Positions 21,141 through 30,410 of a DNA stretch of 64,000 nucleotides are shown here, in pieces (the first letter of the stretch is position 1; every line of letters begins with the position of its first letter). The stretch comes from Basidiobolus meristosporus CBS 931.73. Taxonomy: Eukaryota; Basidiobolomycota; Basidiobolomycetes; Basidiobolales; Basidiobolaceae. Both the position numbers and the translations under genes were made by a program. The stretch spans positions 1 to 64,000 of the forward strand of contig MCFE01000365.1 in NCBI GenBank assembly GCA_002104905.1, given 5' to 3'. Under the pieces are notes generated by a model. The model was not told the DNA's origin. It saw nothing but the letters and a program-made list of their open reading frames with translations, and made no database searches.

Positions 21141-21300
21141 GACTTGTTCCATTGTACCGTGCCAGGGCACACGGCACAATCTGCGGTTGTAAAAAACAAT
21201 CAGGTGCAATAATATAACTGCCAGTAGGCAGGATTGTATTTGGACCATTTTGCACTATGTGGGACAATCTTGCACACTATGGCACAATCTGACACAATGA

Positions 21301-21882
21301 GGTTGGCGTGTATGATTGCACCAACTTGTAATGTTTGCATCATGTGCTCAAGTGGATATTGCTATTACGGCAAGTAAAATCCGGTATTTGGAAATGTGTC
21401 TTTAGTGTAAATGGAAATAAATGTGTATCACACTATAAACTACACTGATACTTGCCATTTGGGTTACCATCACTCCAATTAGACAGTATCTCAGTGGTTA
21501 ATTGGTCAAAAAGTATCCTGAAGCTGGCAGCCCCCAATTGGCTCATTGACTGCTGAAAAAGCTACCTGATTTGCCATCAAATATCCCATTTTACCCATTG
21601 AGCAAGTAAATCCCTGATCTTAGTGATTGGACAAGGTGTCATAGCTAGCACACAAGCAATTGTGTAGGTGCAAAACAGATCCAATAGCTGCACTGGTATT
21701 ACAGATGACGTATATATATGTAGGGTGTTTATTTATAGGGGTTCTGTCTCAAATGTGAGACAACCTTGATATTACTTATATTAAAAATTTGATGATCACT
21801 GATTTGCAATGGCTCAATTCGGATTGCAAAAAAAAAGGGTGGTCAGGATCATTACAAATGTGAGCAATTCAAAGCAATCGCA
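21301..21882. other. H2 non-coding 3' region of the partner gene
   Basis: I see no gene in this stretch inside H2. Its right two-thirds (about 21510-21882) match 24005-24390 of H3 almost base for base, including AAGCTACCTGATTTGCC and a poly-A run before the partner stop codon. It is probably the 3' untranslated part of the partner gene plus the subterminal region. Confidence 0.5.
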
Positions 21883-23130
21883 TCATCTTCTCCTGGGTTT
21901 TTTTCTCACAGGGATTACTGCTGAAGCATCTGGTAGTGACTTACTTTGCCCACCTATACTACTTCCTGGCTGACTATCATCATGGCTACTTGTGTATTTG
22001 TACTCAGTATGTTGCCTCCTAGTTGATGAGTGCAATGCTGCAGCTTTGCCGTGCTGAATTGCTCCGACTGAACCAACTGCACTGGCCTGTAGTGCCACAT
22101 GCTGACGCGTTCTTTTACTTGCCAAGGGCTCCGGTGGTTGAGGCACTTCATGTTGGTCATCATCAGTCAGTTCACCAGAAGTAACTTGCTGATGGTCAGG
22201 CAAAACGGAACACGCAGGCGCGCCTTGACGCGTTGAGATGGCCCTTGGCTGAGTTTGATGTGATGCCGCATGTTGTTGCGACTTGGTCCGCTCCAATGGA
22301 CTTGTGTCTAAATGAGCAGTTTGGCAAGTTCTCGTAGTTTTGCTCTGAAGCACGCACGTTGACTCAATGCGCGTTGACTTGACGTGGGGCGTTCTGGTAA
22401 AGGATGTTGGCGTGGTCTGGACTGACATGCGCCGGCGCGCTGTGGTTGCAAGAGATGGTAGGGAATCCAGGAAGGCGTGCTGGCGTGATCTGGACAATGT
22501 TGCTTGTGGTCTGTATTCTTCCTCCTGAAGCTCACCATCTGATTCCTCAAGGTATTCACTTACCCTCTGTCTGATACTTTAGAGCTGTTGCCTGGATGAG
22601 TGCTGTGTATATTGCTCTTGGAAGCCACTTAGCTCTACTAATATATCACAAAGTACATTAGGCATTTGAGGCAAAAACTCATTCAAAATCTCTTTGGTTC
22701 CCAAAGTTGAGGTACAAACGGACACGTCCGGCCCGTACTGTGCAAATTGCGCGCAAAATTGTTCCCGCGCGGCTTCTTTGTCAAATCCCCTCACTCTCAG
22801 CTCATTCTTGATTTCAATACTTGTCTTGTTATATATCTTTTTACATACATTGGCTGGCATCTTGATGTAGAACTCATGCCACAGCTTTCTACTCAAATTC
22901 TTCTAACTTTGTTGACTCTCTGAGGTATCTAGTTCTGCTAGATTAATCAGTAGTGCCCAAATATCTGTATGAAGGCTCATCATAGACACTTGGGCCATAC
23001 TAAAAGCATTTGGCAAGAACTTGAACGGATCCAACATAGACTTCTCCGGTCTGGACCATGCTTGTGAGCTGGGGGATGGGTTTTGTCTGGGTTGTACTAA
23101 AGATGAGTTGAGGCTTGGTATGGGGACCAT
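21883..23130 (-). pseudogene. Harbinger partner protein (unknown), H2 copy
   Basis: PIF/Harbinger elements usually carry a second gene, often Myb/SANT-like, that helps the transposase bind DNA and enter the nucleus. This one sits in that position but I see no clear Myb motif. It starts at the ATG at 23130 (MVPIPSLNSS; the same start is kept in H3) and would be about 415 codons. The N-terminal half is helical, with a W-x-x-L..RKLWHEFYIKMP segment (about 22850-22930). The C-terminal half is Ser/Gln/Thr-rich and ends in a basic PVRKKPRRR tail, a likely nuclear signal. Two in-frame nonsense codons, about 22903-22905 and 22576-22581, are single-base changes from sense codons in H3 (Trp and Gln). 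Confidence 0.75.
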
Positions 23131-23175
23131 AGCAACGGATTTGGATACTGATACAGCAGTAAACTGACAGCAATG

Positions 23176-23814
23176 GAGAACCACCTTGCAGAGGGTATGA
23201 ATGACTTAGAGCAAGCTTGGAATACTAGGTTCAGAAGCTCCAATAGACTTCCATAACCCAGAGTGTTCAGCAACAGGTTCCATATCAGGAGTATTTTGGA
23301 TACCTTCCCAGTGAGGATTAACAGACCTTCTAGAGGGCAGAGGCACTTTTATTCTGGCAAGTACAAGGCACACTGTGTGAAGTTTCAAGCACTGTCTGAC
23401 ATTGAGGGTAACATCATTTGGTTTAGTGGGCCATTTGCTGGAAGTAGGCATGACAAAGCACTCTGGGTAGAGAATCATCCTGAATTCATTAGAGGGGAGA
23501 AATGTATGGCAGACTTAGCCTATATAGGAGAGGATTGTCAGAGATTAGGATGTATTACAGCTTATAGGAAGCCGAGGAATGGTGTGCTTAGCAGGAAGCA
23601 GAAGCTCTACAATGAGATATTTAATCATTTCAGAGTGAGGGTAGAGCACACATTTGGATATCTGAAGAGATTCAGCATATTGGCAGGTAAATACAGAGGA
23701 AAGTCATATATAGGTGAAAACAGCAGAATAGGTAAAATAGTTAAGATACTTATTAATGCGCAGTATACTCATACAAGAAGACATCCACTGAGAGAAATGT
23801 ATGGAGCATTATGA
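23176..23814 (+). pseudogene. Harbinger H2 transposase, N-terminally deleted
   Basis: This is a DDE_Tnp_4 transposase missing about the first 100 codons present in H3. A stop near 23255, where H3 has Tyr, separates a short leader frame from the 183-codon frame ending at 23814. Motifs: YSGKYKAHCVKFQALSD (about 23350-23400), WFSGPFAGSRHDKALW (about 23420-23465), MADLAYIGEDC (about 23505-23535) and FNHFRVRVEHTFGYLKRF (about 23620-23675), where the Glu after Val is the expected last catalytic acid. The enzyme cuts and pastes elements ending in GACTTGTTCC. The deletion at about 23165 joins partner promoter sequence directly to codon ~100, so this copy is probably inactive. Confidence 0.85.
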
Positions 23815-24003
23815 AGAGTAAATAAAGCAAGGAAAGCACTATTCTGAGCAACATAAGTAAGATTGAGTAAAATTACCGGTAACTGTATCATACCACTGGC
23901 ATCATAGTAGAAATTATAGTGCCAGATAGTGCCGTAGAGTGCCAGATTGATCTGGCACCATAAACAGGCTGGTACTATGTGGCACTATCAAACAGAACAA
24001 GTC

Positions 24004-24557
24004 TATTGACTACTAAACAAGCTACCTGATTTGCCATCAAATATCCCATTTTGCCCATTGAGCAAGTAAATCCCTGATCCTAGTGATTGGACGTGGTGTC
24101 ATAGCTAGCATGCAAGCAATTGGGTAGGTGCAAAACAGATCCAATAGCTGCACTGGTATTACAGATGACATTTATATATGCAGGGTGTTTATTTATAGGG
24201 GTTGTGTTGCAAATGTGAGACAATTTTTGTTATTACTTATATCAAAAATTTGATGATCACTGATTTGCAATGGCTCAATTTGGATTGCAAAAAAAAAGGG
24301 CTGTTGGGATCATTACAAATGTGAGCAATTCAAAGCTATTGTATCATCTTCTCCTGGGTTTTTTTCTCATAGGGATTACTACTGAAGCATTTGGTAGCAA
24401 CTCACTTTGCACACCTATACTACTGCCTGGCTGACTATCATCTTGGATACTTGTGTATTTGTTGTCATTATTTTGCCTCCTAGTTGATGAGTGCAATACT
24501 GCAGCTTGGCCACACTGAATTGCTCTGACTAAACCAACTAAACCAGCCTGGAGTGCC
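24004..24557 (-). pseudogene. Harbinger H3, partner-gene 3' part
   Basis: This is the left piece of H3, homologous to 21506-22100 of H2, including the region around the partner stop codon and the last codons. It is cut at 24558 by gypsy-E; GTGCC at 24553-24557 is the target duplication, and the rest of H3 resumes at 30411. The left end at 24004 directly abuts the H2 terminus, and the H3 left terminus itself is not present here. Confidence 0.8.
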
Positions 24558-25025
24558 TGTTATGAATAGACACAAGGCAGGAGGAAAAGCTAGGCATGGC
24601 AGGAAAGGACTTAGGTGTGGACCATCAAGGCAAGGCAGGATTCAAGGCAAGGCTGTTTATTCAAGACCTGTGTTTATCAGACTGAGGAATACTTAAGGGG
24701 GGATAGGACTATATATACTTTTTGGCTATACTGATGCCAAGAGATATTAGCTAATACTAATGGGGTTGTGGGGTGAGGCACAGCAATGGTGCTGGGGATA
24801 ATGACATAGATGACACGGCACTGAGACAGGATGGGGAAATGGATTGGGTCACCTGATCATGTGAATAAGTCATGTGACCTGGTATTTCCATATATAGTGC
24901 TGGACTTTGGAATGGTCAGGAACTTTCTGGAAGGTGGTAGAAGGTTCCAGAAGGAATCTCTTAGAAATTGAGCTAGGAAGCTGAAACTTGGCATGGGTGT
25001 TCATGGTTGTCATGTGATCATGACA
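24558..25025 (-). repeat. gypsy-E 3' LTR
   Basis: This 468-bp LTR reads on the plus strand TGTTATGAATAG...GATCATGACA, so in element orientation it is TGTCATGATC...CATAACA. In that orientation a TATATATAG box lies at about 24705-24713. It follows the pol stop codon directly. Confidence 0.92.
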
Positions 25026-26165
25026 CTATTCTCCTCTTCCAGGTGAAGCTCTGTTTCCCTTTGGGGCAGGTTTTGCAGGATATTGTTGGTGGAACTGGGT
25101 GACTAGTTCTTGACAATTAGTGAGATGGGTAGCTGGTTCCCATGTTTGGTCACTTGGATCATAACCAATCCAGTCTACTAAGTAGTACAGCTTTGACCGG
25201 ATATACTTGGAGTCTAGAATCTGTTTAACTTCAAATTCTTGATGTTGGTCAACCTGGATAGCTTGGGGCTTTGCTTCTTGCCGGTTTGGCAATGTGTTCC
25301 TACAATACGGCTCCAGGAGGGACACATGGAAAGTATCATGGATTTTCATACTTGCTGGTAACTGTAGCTGATATACTATAGGGCTAAGCTTCTTCTTGAT
25401 CTTGAAGGGACCAAGTTTCTTGAAATCCAACTTGTCACAAGGGCGGTTGGTGCTGATGTTTCTTCTGAGCAACCATACAGAATCTCCTTCATTAAGATCT
25501 GGGCTGGGATGCCGTTTTAGATTGGCAAATTTCTTGTAGCTTTCCTGAGCTAAGGATAGCTCTTCCTTGAGGGTGTTCTGGATGTCCTGGATTGCTTGGG
25601 CATGTTCAGCCGCATGTGGGCTCATTGGGTTTGTTGGGATCTGGATATCAAACTGAGGGTGGAATCCATAGTTTGCATAGAATGGTGTAAAACCGGTTGC
25701 ACTATGGCTTGAGTTGTTGTAGGCAAACTCAGCAACAGGGAGTAGATCAACCCAATTGTCTTGCTGGTAATTGATATAGCACCGGAGGTATTGCTCTAGA
25801 ATCTGGTTGATTCTTTCAGTCTGGCCATCGGACTGTGGATGGAAGGCAGTAGAGAGCTTGACTTGAACACCAAGGTATTGCATGAAGTGTTTCCAAAACT
25901 TGGACACAAACTGTGGGCCTCTATCTGACACAATATCACTGGGGATACCATGAAGGCGGAAAATATTCTTCAGGACTAAAGCAGTTGTTTCTTTTGCATC
26001 AGTGTTCTTACAGCAAGGGATAAAGTGAGCCATCTTGGTCAGCTGGTCAGCCACTACAAGTATAGCATTGAAGCCACATGACTCAGGGAGGTCAGTAATG
26101 AAGTCCATAGATATAGATCTCCATTGGTGTTTTGGGATAGGCAGGGGCTGAAGAAGTCCATAAGG
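25026..26165 (-). pseudogene. gypsy-E integrase core and chromodomain
   Basis: This is the second part of pol, out of frame with the first because of a frameshift near 26170. The integrase core shows Asp in MDFITDLP (about 26100), Asp in IVSDRGPQF (about 25925) and Glu in DGQTERINQ (about 25820), so all three catalytic acids are kept. Next comes a PxxPYxxxLGPFKIKKK-like C-terminal region (about 25400). A chromodomain (VKQILDSKY...YYLVDWIGYDPSDQTWEP, about 25120-25230) precedes the stop at 25026. The chromodomain would guide insertion to heterochromatin. Without the frameshift this would be joined to the RT-RNase H part. Confidence 0.9.
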
Positions 26166-28540
26166 CTGGTGCTGGCTGGTTTTGCACGGTTGTAAATATC
26201 ACAAGTCAGAATGTATTCTTTGATAAGAGTTATCATTCTAGGCCACCAGAAATCTCTTTTGATAGCATTCAAGGTTTTGGCAGTACCAAAGTGGCCTGCA
26301 ACCGTTGAATCATGCCGAGACTTAATGATGTCTAGTTGGGTGGCAAGATCTGGGACATAAAGCTGCTGCTTGTGGTAAATGAGGTTGTTTACCAAATGCA
26401 GGTTCTGGATGTTTGGGAACTTGGGAGGGGGCCCAACTGGGGATTCCAGATATTTCTTGACGGTGCTGGAAGTCATATCAGAGGCTTGGGATTCTGATAT
26501 CCTTACTAGGAATGAAGGGATGACAAGACTTGAGGACTGGGTGGCAAGGATCTCAAAATGTTTCTTGCTCAGCAATGGGTGTTCCATTTGCCGACAGGCA
26601 TCATCTCCCTCTTCCAGGGCATATTCCTTTTTTCTGGACAGGGCATCAGGCTTTCCTTGCTTTGCACCAGGTCTATAGGTGATAGTAAAGTCAAAGCTGG
26701 ACAGGAAGAGTGACCATCTGGCTTGTCTCCAGTTTAGTACTTTGGAAGTTGCAAAGTACTCAAGGTTCTTATGGTCACAGAAGACTTTGATTTTGTGTTT
26801 AGCACCATCCAGGTAGTGTCTCCATTGCTCAAAGGCTACAATGATGGCAAGCAACTCCTTATCATAGATATCATAGTTGATCTCTGCAGGGGAAAACTTC
26901 CGAGAGTAGAATGCAATGGGGTGCAACACATTGTCCTCATCATACTGGGAGAGTATGGCACCAAGGGCAAAATCAGAAGCATCAGTCTCCACTATGAATT
27001 GCTTCTCAAGGTCAGGGTGGGCAAGCAGGGGGGCCTTCAGGAAAGATTTCTTAAGTTGGTTGAATGAGGTGGATTGCTCCTCATTCCAGGCAAAAGGTGT
27101 GTTCTTCTGGGTTAGCTTTGTCAGAGGGGTGACTATCTTTGAGTAGTTGGCTATGAACCTGCGATAGAAGTTGGCAAATCCCAGGAAGGATTGTACTTCC
27201 TTGACTGAGCTTGGAGTTTTCCAGGACTGGACTGAGTCAACTTTCTTTGGGTCCATTCTTGTTCCCTCAGGGCTGATGAGGTAACCAAGAAATTCCACTT
27301 CTCTCTGGTCAAATTCACACTTCTCTAACTTGGCATAGAGACCGGCAGAGTCTAGTTTTCTCAATACTTTCTTGACATGTTCATCATGTTCATCTTGGCT
27401 CTTGGAGTATATGAGAATATCATCAAGGTAGATTACCACAAACTGGTCAAGGTATTCACGGAATATATCATTCATGAGGTGTTGAAACACAGCAGGGGCG
27501 TTGGTTAGGCCAAATGGCATTACTTTGTACTCAAAGTGACCATATCTTGTGCAAAAGGCAGTTTTCCATTCATCACCAGGCTTGATTCTGACAAGATTGT
27601 AAGCTCCTCTCAAGTCTATCTTGGTGAAGACTTGGGCAGCAGATAGCTGATCCAACAGTGTGTGGATCAGGGACAGGGGGTAGCGCTTCTTGACTGTGAT
27701 CTTATTCCAAGCACGGTAGTCCACACACATTCTGAGGGTGCCATCCTTCTTCTTGACAAAGAGGATTGGGGCTCCAGCAGGTGATTTGGAGTGCTGAATA
27801 AAACCCTTCTGGAGGTTTTCTTGAATATAACCATGGAGTTCTTTCAGCTCCGGCTGGGAGAGGTTATATATTGGGCCAAATGGAGGGACTTTTCCATCTT
27901 CAAGGTCAATAGGGCAGTCATAAGGCCAATGGTCAGGGAGGAGTTCTGCTTTCTTCTTGTCAAAGACATGGGCAAACTCTTGGTACTTGGCTGGTATAGT
28001 TGCTGAGGGGGCTCCTTCAGCTGGCAAGGTATCTTGGGCTGTTGAACTGTTGGCAACCGTCTTTTCACGGTTATCAGGGTCTGGAGATTTCATGGAGTTG
28101 ACTTGGTGGGATCTGGTGAATGACAGGATGTTGGATTTCCAATCAATACTCGGATTGTGGTAGCTCAGCCATGAGCTTCCTAGCACAATAGGATAGTGTG
28201 GTGAGTTGATGATGTTGAAGGCAATTCTTTCTTGGTGGGCAGTACTGGATAGCTGGAGTAAGCATGTTTCATGGGTGACGGCACCAGAGGAGAGTGATCT
28301 TCCATCAACAACTTCTACTTGGACTGGACAGGATTTCAAGGTAACAGGAATAGAGTGCTTCTGGACAAAGGCTTGGTCAATGAAACAGGATGAAGCACCG
28401 GAATCAATCAGGGCTAGGGCTGGGACAGGACCAGAGTCAGGGATCTGGATTTTGACAGGCATTCTCAAGGACTGGATAGATTTTGTGGCAAAGGAAGATT
28501 CTTGGATATGCTGGATTTTCATGGGTGGGTCCAGTTGCAA
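26054..28540 (-). CDS. gypsy-E pol: protease, RT, RNase H, integrase N-terminus
   Basis: The frame is open for 828 codons. Domains in order: aspartic protease (ALIDSGASSCF, about 28400-28435); RT with KKKDGTLRMCVDYRAWN (about 27700-27755), KIDLRGAYN (about 27590-27620), VMPFGLTNAP (about 27495-27525) and [12 protein letters not shown] (about 27405-27440); RNase H with FIVETDASDFALGAIL (about 26940-26990) and YDKELLAI (about 26855); then the HHCC finger of integrase. The second pair of that finger reads CDIY (about 26192-26203), where Cys-x2-Cys is required: TGC or TGT changed to TAC. A frameshift near 26170 ends the correct reading. The last ~35 codons are out of frame. The first ATG is at about 28522. 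The frame also stays open upstream into gag, so fusion by -1 frameshifting at the gag stop is likely. Confidence 0.9.
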   Translation of the reverse strand: MQLDPPMKIQHIQESSFATKSIQSLRMPVKIQIPDSGPVPALALIDSGASSCFIDQAFVQKHSIPVTLKSCPVQVEVVDGRSLSSGAVTHETCLLQLSSTAHQERIAFNIINSPHYPIVLGSSWLSYHNPSIDWKSNILSFTRSHQVNSMKSPDPDNREKTVANSSTAQDTLPAEGAPSATIPAKYQEFAHVFDKKKAELLPDHWPYDCPIDLEDGKVPPFGPIYNLSQPELKELHGYIQENLQKGFIQHSKSPAGAPILFVKKKDGTLRMCVDYRAWNKITVKKRYPLSLIHTLLDQLSAAQVFTKIDLRGAYNLVRIKPGDEWKTAFCTRYGHFEYKVMPFGLTNAPAVFQHLMNDIFREYLDQFVVIYLDDILIYSKSQDEHDEHVKKVLRKLDSAGLYAKLEKCEFDQREVEFLGYLISPEGTRMDPKKVDSVQSWKTPSSVKEVQSFLGFANFYRRFIANYSKIVTPLTKLTQKNTPFAWNEEQSTSFNQLKKSFLKAPLLAHPDLEKQFIVETDASDFALGAILSQYDEDNVLHPIAFYSRKFSPAEINYDIYDKELLAIIVAFEQWRHYLDGAKHKIKVFCDHKNLEYFATSKVLNWRQARWSLFLSSFDFTITYRPGAKQGKPDALSRKKEYALEEGDDACRQMEHPLLSKKHFEILATQSSSLVIPSFLVRISESQASDMTSSTVKKYLESPVGPPPKFPNIQNLHLVNNLIYHKQQLYVPDLATQLDIIKSRHDSTVAGHFGTAKTLNAIKRDFWWPRMITLIKEYILTCDIYNRAKPASTSLMDFFSPCLSQNTNGDLYLWTSLLTSLSHVASMLYL

Positions 28541-28560
28541 GCCTGTCAGTGCAACTGGAC
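28529..28560 (-). promoter_or_regulatory. Hairpin at the gag-pol junction of gypsy-E
   Basis: A perfect 11-bp inverted repeat lies here, GTCCAGTTGCA on the minus strand and its exact complement 10 nt later. The gag stop codon TGA is in the loop. Pol is in the -1 frame relative to gag, and that frame has no stop through the hairpin. RNA structures at such junctions are known to promote frameshifting or reinitiation in retroelements. That function is inferred here; the repeat and frames are seen. Confidence 0.7.
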
Positions 28561-29478
28561 ATTGGAGTTTCCCGACAGATCTGGATCAGGTTGGTTGCTG
28601 GAGGACTGCATCAGCTTGAAGCTGAACTTCTTGTTGGGGCAGGACTTGGCAAAGTGACCTGGTTGGCCACAGTATAGACAGAGGTTGGCTTGTTGACGTC
28701 TGGACTTTTCACTCTTTGATAGTTTCTTGTATTTGGCACTATCAATCTGCATAGGATCTTCTGGAGTGACTTGGGGAGCAGGAGGAGCTGGGACTGCAAC
28801 AGGAATGTGTCTTTGACGATTCTTTTGCTTCTTCTGGAATAGTCTGTTATCACACCGGATTGCTTGGTGCATAGCTTCAACCAATGTATCTGGATCTGGG
28901 AGTGTGAGTAGCAGATCACAAACTTCATCATTAAGGCCATCTTGGAATTGGCTTATCAAGGCTGCTTGACCCCAGGAGCTGAGGTCACTGGAGAGTTGTC
29001 GGAATTCTGAGGCATAGACTGATGCTGGTTTGTTCCCTTGTTTGAGGGTCTTGATCTTGTTGGCAGCAGTTTTGGCTTGGTCAAGGTTACCAAATGTTAG
29101 CTCCATTTCAGTGAGAAAGGCTTGGTAGTCTCTGAGGAGGGGAGAGTTGGTCTCCACTAATGGGGAGAACCACTTGAGAGCTGTACCAGTAATCAGGTTG
29201 GAGATGAAACCAACTTTGGCCTGGTCAGTGGGGTACCGGTTGGGCTGGAGTGCAAGATTGTTCTTCACCATGTTGATGAAGCCACGGAATTCATTCTGAG
29301 AGCCATTGAACTTGGTAGCAGGAGTATACTTGGGTTCTTGGTAGACTGGGACATGGCCAGTTTGCTGGGCACTTTGGTTCTGGAACTGAGCAAAAGTGTT
29401 TCTGAGGTCTGCATGGTCTTGCTGCAGTTGGGTAAAGGCAGCCATGAGCTGGGCAAAGTTCAGCTCTAGGTTGGACAT
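28546..29478 (-). CDS. gypsy-E gag
   Basis: The frame is intact, about 310 codons from the ATG at 29478 (MSNLELNFAQ). A longer TTG-initiated frame from 29508 is less likely. The N-terminus has a helical, Gln-rich stretch. The central retrotransposon-gag domain (about 28850-29270) contains the usual W.S.L...LRDYQAFLTEMELTFG pattern and an LRQGxxPAS-like stretch. A nucleocapsid knuckle CLYCGQPGHFAKSC sits at about 28645-28690. The stop at 28546 falls in the loop of a perfect hairpin, with pol in the -1 frame. Gag forms the cytoplasmic particle and packages the RNA. It overlaps the start of the pol frame. Confidence 0.92.
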   Translation of the reverse strand: MSNLELNFAQLMAAFTQLQQDHADLRNTFAQFQNQSAQQTGHVPVYQEPKYTPATKFNGSQNEFRGFINMVKNNLALQPNRYPTDQAKVGFISNLITGTALKWFSPLVETNSPLLRDYQAFLTEMELTFGNLDQAKTAANKIKTLKQGNKPASVYASEFRQLSSDLSSWGQAALISQFQDGLNDEVCDLLLTLPDPDTLVEAMHQAIRCDNRLFQKKQKNRQRHIPVAVPAPPAPQVTPEDPMQIDSAKYKKLSKSEKSRRQQANLCLYCGQPGHFAKSCPNKKFSFKLMQSSSNQPDPDLSGNSNVQLH

Positions 29479-29884
29479 GGTAGCAGAGGAAGGCGGATGA
29501 ACTTGCAAGGAATACTGGAATATACTAAACTAGGTTGTGGGTTTGTAAAGCCACTGGTATGTTAAGAATACAACTATTGAGCCACAATCCCCAACTTAAA
29601 TAAGTTAGCGTCACTTCAGAAGGTACTGGTTTCAACACCCTTTGATAGAGTATTGTACTAAAGCTTCCAATACTGTAACAACTGTAAACTCCACCAGCAG
29701 GGTAATAAAGTGAATGCAGCTTTGACCAATAGTTTTACAAAGATAAAGTATCTTTGCCTTTATAGGACAAGACTAGGGAAAGATGATGGGTGATACTTAC
29801 AGTGAGTATTCCTTTTACAAGTTTTCTTCAAACTTTGGGCAGAAGGCAGGGATCCACAGGTAAGTCCGGAGAGTCTGATAAAAC
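29479..29884 (-). promoter_or_regulatory. gypsy-E 5' leader
   Basis: This is about 400 nt between the 5' LTR and gag. No ordinary tRNA 3'-end primer site is obvious after the LTR. Reading minus strand, a GTAAGT donor-like site lies near 29800 and a GGTGGAGTTTACAG acceptor-like site near 29690. Both align with similar places in the gypsy-D leader (56770-56905), so a conserved leader intron is possible. Closer to gag, the motif TTGGGGATTGTGGCTCAATAG-like (about 29580-29600) is also shared with gypsy-D. Confidence 0.55.
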
Positions 29885-30405
29885 TGTTATGAATAGACAC
29901 AAGGCAGGAGGAAAAGCTAGGCATGGCAGGAAAGGACTTAGGTGTGGACCATCAAGGCAAGGCAGGATTCAAGGCAAGGCTGTTTATTCAAGACCTGTGT
30001 TTATCAGACTGAGGAATACTTAAGGGGGGATAGGACTATATATACTTTTTGGCTATACTGATGCCGAGAGATATTAGCTAATACTAATGGGGTTGTGGGG
30101 TGAGGCACAGCAATGGTGCTGGGGATAATGACATAGATGACACGGCACTGAGACAGGATGGGGAAATGGATTGGGTCACCTGATCATGTGACTAAGTCAT
30201 GTGACCTGGTATTTCCATATATGGTACTGGACTATGAAAAATACGATGGGAAGCTTCCATGGAATGTTCCATTGTGTAACAATGGTTTGGAATGGTAAGG
30301 AACTTTCTGGAAGGTGGTAGAAGGTTCCAGAAGGAATCTCTTAGAAATTGAGCTAGGAAGCTGAAACTTGGCATGGGTGTTCATGGTTGTCATGTGATCA
30401 TGACA
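29885..30405 (-). repeat. gypsy-E 5' LTR
   Basis: This 521-bp LTR is nearly identical to 24558-25025. The difference is a 53-bp segment near 30236-30290 that the other LTR lacks. That segment contains the palindromes GGAAGCTTCC and CCATGG. The few other differences are substitutions, for example CCAAGAG against CCGAGAG. Confidence 0.92.
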
Positions 30406-30410
30406 GTGCC

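Larger units (their letters stand above)
21141..24003. mobile_element. PIF/Harbinger element H2
   Basis: This 2.86-kb DNA transposon has both ends. The left end is GACTTGTTCCATTGTACCG and the right end, reversed, is GACTTGTTCTGTTTGATAG. It carries two divergent genes: an unknown partner (23130-21883, minus) and a DDE transposase (23176-23814, plus). GTGCC/GGCAC motifs crowd the terminal 150 bp at the right. Compared with H3 it lacks about 430 bp between the genes, including the transposase N-terminus and probably the shared promoter. Its CpG content is clearly higher than in H3, which marks it as the younger copy. Right-hand flanking sequence is the interior of H3. Confidence 0.8.
24558..30405 (-). 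mobile_element. gypsy-E full-length chromodomain retrotransposon
   Basis: This 5.85-kb Ty3/gypsy element has two LTRs (24558-25025 and 29885-30405) and a GTGCC duplication on each side (24553-24557 and 30406-30410). It has a gag gene, a pol gene and a C-terminal chromodomain, all on the minus strand, and it sits in the partner gene of Harbinger H3. The LTRs differ by about five substitutions plus a 53-bp length difference, so the insertion is fairly recent. Pol carries one frameshift near 26170 and a Cys-to-Tyr change in the integrase zinc finger, so this copy cannot make a complete integrase. Confidence 0.92.

Noticed and set aside
26379-28677. Series of plus-strand ORFs of 60-137 codons
   Set aside because: They lie antisense to the well supported gypsy-E gag and pol and show no motifs.
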